Shown here: positions 63,521 to 64,000 of the stretch, one piece after another
Numbering within the stretch: position 1 is the first letter of the stretch
How the letters are laid out: the number at the start of each line of letters is the position of its first letter
Source of the DNA: Pseudomonas sp. BSw22131
GTDB lineage: Bacteria > Pseudomonadota > Gammaproteobacteria > Pseudomonadales > Pseudomonadaceae
Assembly: GCF_026810445.1 (NCBI RefSeq)
Contig: NZ_CP113949.1
Location: 5,259,501-5,323,500 of the forward strand
Direction of reading: 5' to 3'
Length of the DNA: 64,000 nt
Translations under genes and position numbers: made by a program
The notes under the pieces: generated by a model
Databases searched by the model: none
What the model was told of the DNA's origin: nothing
The model's input: the letters and a program-made list of their open reading frames with translations, nothing else

Positions 63521-64000
63521 TTAGTGAGCGACCGCGGCGGCGCCGTGTTCGTCGATCAACGCGCCGTTGTGGAAACGATCAATGGAGAACGGTTTGGCCA
63601 GCGGGTGCATTTCGCCCTTCGCCAGACTCGCCGCAAACACGTTGCCAGAGCCCGGCGTGGCCTTGAAACCACCGGTGCCCCAACCGCAGTTGAAGAACAT
63701 GTTCGGCACAGGCGTCTTGGAAATAATCGGGCAAGCGTCCGGTGTGGTGTCGACGATGCCGCCCCACTGACGGTTCATGCGCACGCGGGACAGCACCGGG
63801 AACATCTCGACGATGGCCTGAATAGTGTGCTCGATCACCGGGTACGAGCCGCGTTGACCGTAGCCCAACCAGCTGTCGATGCCGGCGCCGATCACAAGGT
63901 CGCCCTTGTCGGACTGGCTGATGTAGCCGTGCACCGCGTTGGACATGATCACGCTGTCGATAATCGGCTTGATCGGCTCGGACACCAGCGCTTGCAGCGG
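63521..64000 (-). CDS. soxB: Sarcosine oxidase beta subunit, 5' end outside window
   Basis: The visible 159 codons are the C-terminal part of SoxB, a DAO-type flavoprotein carrying the sarcosine-oxidising FAD/FMN site. The frame is open through the right edge of the window. Blocks [26 protein letters not shown] and [20 protein letters not shown] are typical of the FAD-binding C-terminus. It heads soxBDAG-purU-fdhA. Confidence 0.95.
   Translation of the reverse strand, partial: PLQALVSEPIKPIIDSVIMSNAVHGYISQSDKGDLVIGAGIDSWLGYGQRGSYPVIEHTIQAIVEMFPVLSRVRMNRQWGGIVDTTPDACPIISKTPVPNMFFNCGWGTGGFKATPGSGNVFAASLAKGEMHPLAKPFSIDRFHNGALIDEHGAAAVAH

Overview
The window is ordinary-GC Pseudomonas chromosome; gene content and order recall the P. 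putida, P. fluorescens and P. syringae lineages. The strongest evidence is the chain lysine 2-monooxygenase / 5-aminovaleramidase (davBA) directly followed by pqqFABCDE and an S9 peptidase, then two long FadE-type acyl-CoA dehydrogenases around a diguanylate cyclase gene, then bioBFHCD. Pseudomonas-type REP elements (GTAGGAGCGCGCTTGCCC and variants) also recur. I found no transposase, phage, CRISPR array or plasmid gene. The window opens inside a GGDEF-EAL gene and closes inside soxB.

Layout. 1-6.5 kb: GGDEF-EAL 3' part, a CAT-anticodon tRNA (probably tRNA-Ile2), and a leftward operon yjfI-yjfJ(PspA-like)-rhomboid-yjfK-yjfL-yjfM-yjfC, a membrane/lipoprotein/ATP-grasp system of unknown chemistry. 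6.6-8.6 kb: FUSC transporter and PPK2. 8.8-13 kb: an acid-sugar operon kdgT-dtnK-pdxA2-deoR. 13.2-24.2 kb: an AsnC-type regulator, davB, davA, pqqF, the tiny pqqA, pqqBCDE and an S9 peptidase; this joins lysine catabolism to PQQ synthesis. 24.2-30.8 kb: a YqaE/Pmp3 peptide gene, two acyl-CoA dehydrogenases, a membrane diguanylate cyclase and a small orphan gene resembling the C-terminus of flagellar rod/hook proteins. 31-36.6 kb: bioBFHCD (leftward) divergent from comF. 36.7-42.3 kb: modE, Tat-exported phoX, srkA, rarD and a GcvR-like ACT protein. 42.7-48.4 kb: glcB, a response regulator, a cNMP/CBS/DUF294 protein and a DnaQ-type exonuclease. 48.8-55.4 kb: MFS carrier, GST, retropepsin-like protease, PlsC-type acyltransferase, DUF2780 protein, fasciclin protein, and an ECF sigma/anti-sigma pair. 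55.4-64 kb: an orphan second DUF1190 protein, a decayed fdhA 3' fragment, a DUF3757-like secreted protein, and the one-carbon operon soxBDAG-purU-fdhA, which degrades sarcosine to glycine and disposes of the C1 unit.

Several regulatory sites can be read directly: a BirA-type operator (TGTCAACC-N15-GGTTTACA) overlapping the bioB -35; a perfect PsrA box (CAAAC-N4-GTTTG) before the second acyl-CoA dehydrogenase; a perfect CRP/Vfr core (TGTGA-N6-TCACA) before the flagellar-like orphan; three 11-bp-phased Pho-box repeats before phoX; twin TCACATGTGA palindromes before the yjf operon; and a GTCGTACGAC palindrome at the predicted start of the MFS transcript. The observations most worth following are the yjf operon (its DUF1190 lipoprotein has a Gly/Ser tail ending in Gly-Gly that the orphan paralogue lacks) and the fdhA 3' remnant with intervening cargo. 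None is shown here to be a new system.
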